A DNA stretch of 6,791 nucleotides from Firmicutes bacterium CAG:341 (GTDB lineage: Bacteria; Bacillota; Clostridia; Oscillospirales; Acutalibacteraceae): NCBI GenBank assembly GCA_000434995.1, contig FR895315.1, positions 49,851 through 56,641 on the forward strand. Reading direction: 5' to 3'. The notes beneath the pieces were generated by a model, which had not been told where the DNA came from, made no database searches, and was given only the letters and a program-made list of their open reading frames with translations. Positions 6,154-6,791 of this stretch are shown here, one piece after another (within the stretch, counting starts at the first letter, position 1; every line of letters starts with the position of its first letter). A program made the position numbers and the translations under genes.

Positions 6154-6189
6154 TGAAATAAAATCTCCTTTGATATATAATTAACTTAA

Positions 6190-6195
6190 TATAAT
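6190..6195 (+). promoter_or_regulatory. Candidate -10 box of the phosphodiesterase gene
   Basis: A perfect TATAAT lies 26 bp before the ATG at 6222 and would start transcription near 6202. The -35 region is weak: CTTTGA at 6168-6173 with a 16-bp spacer. The 68-bp gap between the divergent genes must also hold the promoter of the small-gene trio on the minus strand, but I could not place that one with any confidence. Confidence 0.4.
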
Positions 6196-6221
6196 CTATG
6201 AAATTGCGAGGTGTTTTATGA

Positions 6222-6686
6222 ATGAGAATTGTAGTTTTATCAGACTCTCACAGAAAAGTATCAAAACTTTTTGATGCAGTGGAAAGGCATCTTGATAATG
6301 CCGATTTATTCATTTTTCTCGGTGACGGGGAAGATGATTTTGATATGGTACTTGATGCATATCCGCACATAAAATATGAGCGTGTATGCGGCAATTGTGA
6401 TTGGGGCTCAAATTATCCTGATAAAATGGAAATCGAATTTGCCGGCAAAAAAATATTCTTTTCACACGGGCATCCGTATAATGTAAAATTCGGATATGAA
6501 AATATAATTGCCGAAGCTAAAAAACGCGGGGCGGATATTGTACTTTTCGGCCATACGCACAACCAATATACCGAATATCAAGAATCGCTTTGCATAATGA
6601 ATCCGGGTTCGGTTGCAAACGGTGATTACGGCGTAATCGACATAACGCCTAAAGGCGATATAATGCTGATAAAGGAAAATATATAA
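6222..6686 (+). CDS. YfcE/MJ0936-type metallophosphoesterase
   Basis: This 154-residue protein is a complete small calcineurin-like phosphoesterase of the YfcE/MJ0936 class. Metal-binding motifs appear in order: DSH (residues 8-10), GDGEDD (34-39), GNCD (57-60), SHGHPY (81-86) and GHTHNQ (110-115), followed by NPGS (127-130). Family members hydrolyse phosphodiester bonds in vitro with Mn or other divalent metals. The physiological substrate is generally unknown, so I give no gene symbol. Length is typical for the family. GAGGTG (6208-6213) lies 8 nt before the ATG. It is the only full plus-strand gene, divergent from the small-gene trio. The stop codon runs directly into the A-rich side of a terminator that serves the opposite strand. 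Confidence 0.92.
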   Translation: MRIVVLSDSHRKVSKLFDAVERHLDNADLFIFLGDGEDDFDMVLDAYPHIKYERVCGNCDWGSNYPDKMEIEFAGKKIFFSHGHPYNVKFGYENIIAEAKKRGADIVLFGHTHNQYTEYQESLCIMNPGSVANGDYGVIDITPKGDIMLIKENI

Positions 6687-6720
6687 AAAAATCCAACCAC
6701 ATTTTATAACCGGCTGGATT
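6683..6720 (-). terminator. Rho-independent terminator for a convergent gene at the right edge
   Basis: On the minus strand AATCCAGCC (6720-6712) pairs with GGTTGGATT (6698-6690), nine pairs with one G-U, around a 13-nt loop, and is followed by five further T. On the plus strand the same stem has an A-C mismatch and no T run after it, so the minus strand is the likely direction. It implies a minus-strand gene ending just to the right. One minus frame is open from the edge to a stop at 6747-6749, 26 bp before the stem, but only 14 codons are visible and they are low-complexity, so I do not call it a gene. Confidence 0.65.
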
Positions 6721-6791
6721 ACATAAATAAGCAGGAAAACATATCCTTATGGTTTTATTGATTTTGAAGAAGAAAAGTAAAAAAAGCTCAT

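Noticed and set aside
6687..6720. The right-hand hairpin as terminator of the phosphodiesterase gene
   Set aside because: On the plus strand the stem has an A-C mismatch and is followed by ACATAAATAA, not a T run; the minus strand gives a better hairpin and T run. Some plus-strand use cannot be excluded.
6747..6791. End of a minus-strand gene at the right edge
   Set aside because: A frame is open from the edge to a stop at 6747-6749, but 14 low-complexity codons cannot support a gene call.

Overview
The window looks like a chromosomal segment of a low-GC Gram-positive anaerobe, most likely in class Clostridia (Oscillospiraceae/Ruminococcaceae-like). The basis is AT-rich coding and intergenic DNA, strong GGAGG-type ribosome binding sites, Rho-independent terminators with long T runs, a paired YmfF/YmfH-type M16 peptidase operon, and a trio of small proteins whose C-terminal signatures I recall from Clostridia. 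Genus cannot be set from the sequence.

Layout, left to right. Positions 1-80 hold a perfect 12-bp hairpin terminator, probably closing a plus-strand gene beyond the left edge. Next, on the minus strand, come the terminator of an intact tRNA-Thr(CGU), that tRNA (153-228), and a broken second copy of it (about 277-319). From 326 to 6153 almost everything is on the minus strand. In transcription order it runs: three small proteins of unknown function (6153 to 5252), a 94-bp AT-rich gap with a candidate promoter, yfmF and yfmH (a degenerate and an intact M16 peptidase, overlapping), lgt (lipoprotein lipidation), folD (C1-folate metabolism), pncC (CinA C-terminal type amidohydrolase) and the tRNA region. 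Gaps within the yfmF-to-pncC block are -17 to +21 bp, so yfmF-yfmH-lgt-folD-pncC is probably one transcript, perhaps read into the tRNA. A plus-strand YfcE-type phosphodiesterase gene (6222-6686) diverges from the small-gene trio across 68 bp. The right end carries a minus-strand terminator, implying a convergent gene at or past the edge.

How the genes fit together. yfmF and yfmH look like the two halves of one heterodimeric M16B protease: YfmH keeps the zinc site, and YfmF has lost it but keeps the Arg/Tyr pair of the C-terminal domain. Lgt, FolD, PncC and YfcE are housekeeping enzymes with no evident joint pathway. The least explained part is the three-gene set at 5252-6153: a small helical protein, a two-domain protein with an Asn/Gln-rich linker, and a protein with a charged linker ending in a very short hydrophobic hairpin. 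This is the best candidate here for an undescribed system. No CRISPR array, insertion sequence, phage gene or defence system was seen.
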